55,313 nucleotides of DNA from an uncultured bacterium (GTDB taxonomy: Bacteria; Cyanobacteriota; Vampirovibrionia; Gastranaerophilales; Gastranaerophilaceae). Every line of letters begins with the position of its first letter. Position 1 is the stretch's first letter. The DNA is taken from NCBI GenBank assembly GCA_902780525.1, contig CACZFL010000018.1, positions 1 through 55,313 on the forward strand, in the 5' to 3' direction. Positions 55,199 through 55,313 of this stretch are shown piece by piece. A model generated the notes under the pieces. The model worked only from the letters and a program-made list of their open reading frames with translations. It was not told where the DNA came from and searched no databases. The position numbers and the translations under genes are program-made.

Positions 55199-55313
55199 AA
55201 GGGGTAAAGGTCCCTGCACTCTGCTCGCTTGCGCCTCTTGGATTATTGGCAGTTCGCAAGTTTTCATTCGTTTTATTTTGCTTTCGCAAAATAGCTACTC
55301 ATTCCAACTTTCT
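55199..55313 (+). repeat. Partial copy of the dispersed hairpin-rich repeat at the window end
   Basis: Contains TCTTGGATTATTGGCAGTTC (55236-55255), identical to the reverse complement of 4793-4812. It then has a perfect stem ATTTTGC-TTTC-GCAAAAT (55275-55292) and AGCTACTCATTCC. The window start has CAAAC-TTTC-GTTTG plus TGCTACCTACC: same loop and following word but different stem bases. Confidence 0.55.

Overview
This 55.3 kb window reads as a chromosomal segment of a low-GC, non-photosynthetic relative of the Cyanobacteria, most likely a gut Gastranaerophilales-type Melainabacterium (Vampirovibrionia). The evidence is a mix of cyanobacterial-type proteins (short SSB without the usual tail, TGS-less ThrRS, an LdpA-like iron-sulfur protein, an SLH-domain envelope protein) with an anaerobic, AT-rich background (reverse rubrerythrin, no photosynthesis genes) and a flagellin. 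The taxonomic call is inference from protein character, not from rRNA. No rRNA, tRNA, CRISPR array, prophage or insertion sequence was seen. Both window ends carry a copy of the same hairpin-rich repeat, which would fit an assembled contig that broke at repeats.

Layout. 0.2-5.8 kb: a free-standing FlhA/SctV C-terminal-domain-like protein, gyrB, an orphan flagellin, a 0.4 kb repeat-rich gap and fabI. 5.9-11.9 kb: an SLH envelope protein facing a cluster of unrecognised proteins: a 538-aa coiled-coil protein, a glycine-rich protein with hydrophobic segments, and two small helical proteins. 11.9-16.3 kb: a minus-strand operon of overlapping surface-glycan glycosyltransferases ending in an MmcQ/YjbR protein. 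16.3-19 kb: ssb, then a DUF1537 acid-sugar kinase next to a PdxA-family dehydrogenase, the pairing known for threonate/erythronate catabolism. 19-22 kb: leuC, an unknown membrane protein and mtnA on the minus strand. 22-28 kb: patatin lipase, sigma-70 factor, a DegT-like protein, a degenerate phosphatase-like protein, and tsf-rpsB; rpsB carries an apparent frameshift from a 10-bp tandem duplication. 28-35 kb: phosphopantetheinyl transferase, TPR protein, RNase P RNA, ftsY, nusB, deoB and a third small coiled-coil protein. 35-41 kb: rsmH, an FtsL-like protein, the LdpA-like protein, ndk, an EF-hand protein, tgt. 41-52 kb: thrS, rubrerythrin, glyS, small unknowns and a 1272-aa tandem SF1 helicase. 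52-55.2 kb: a MarR-controlled EmrA/TolC efflux module with a clear operator.

The most promising new signals are these. (i) The FlhA_C-like protein, flagellin, sigma factor and coiled-coil proteins may form one export or filament programme: four of their promoters carry a TTGTAACA-type box about 40 nt upstream of a plausible -10. (ii) rpsB is frameshifted behind an intact ribosome-binding site and start codon. (iii) The 9-mer ATTTACCCC occurs nine times on one strand and once on the other, often at stop codons. (iv) A hairpin-rich dispersed repeat shows compensatory stem changes. (v) A hairpin lies between Shine-Dalgarno and start codon of the glycine-rich gene. (vi) A helicase has an apparently dead N-terminal SF1 half fused to an active one.
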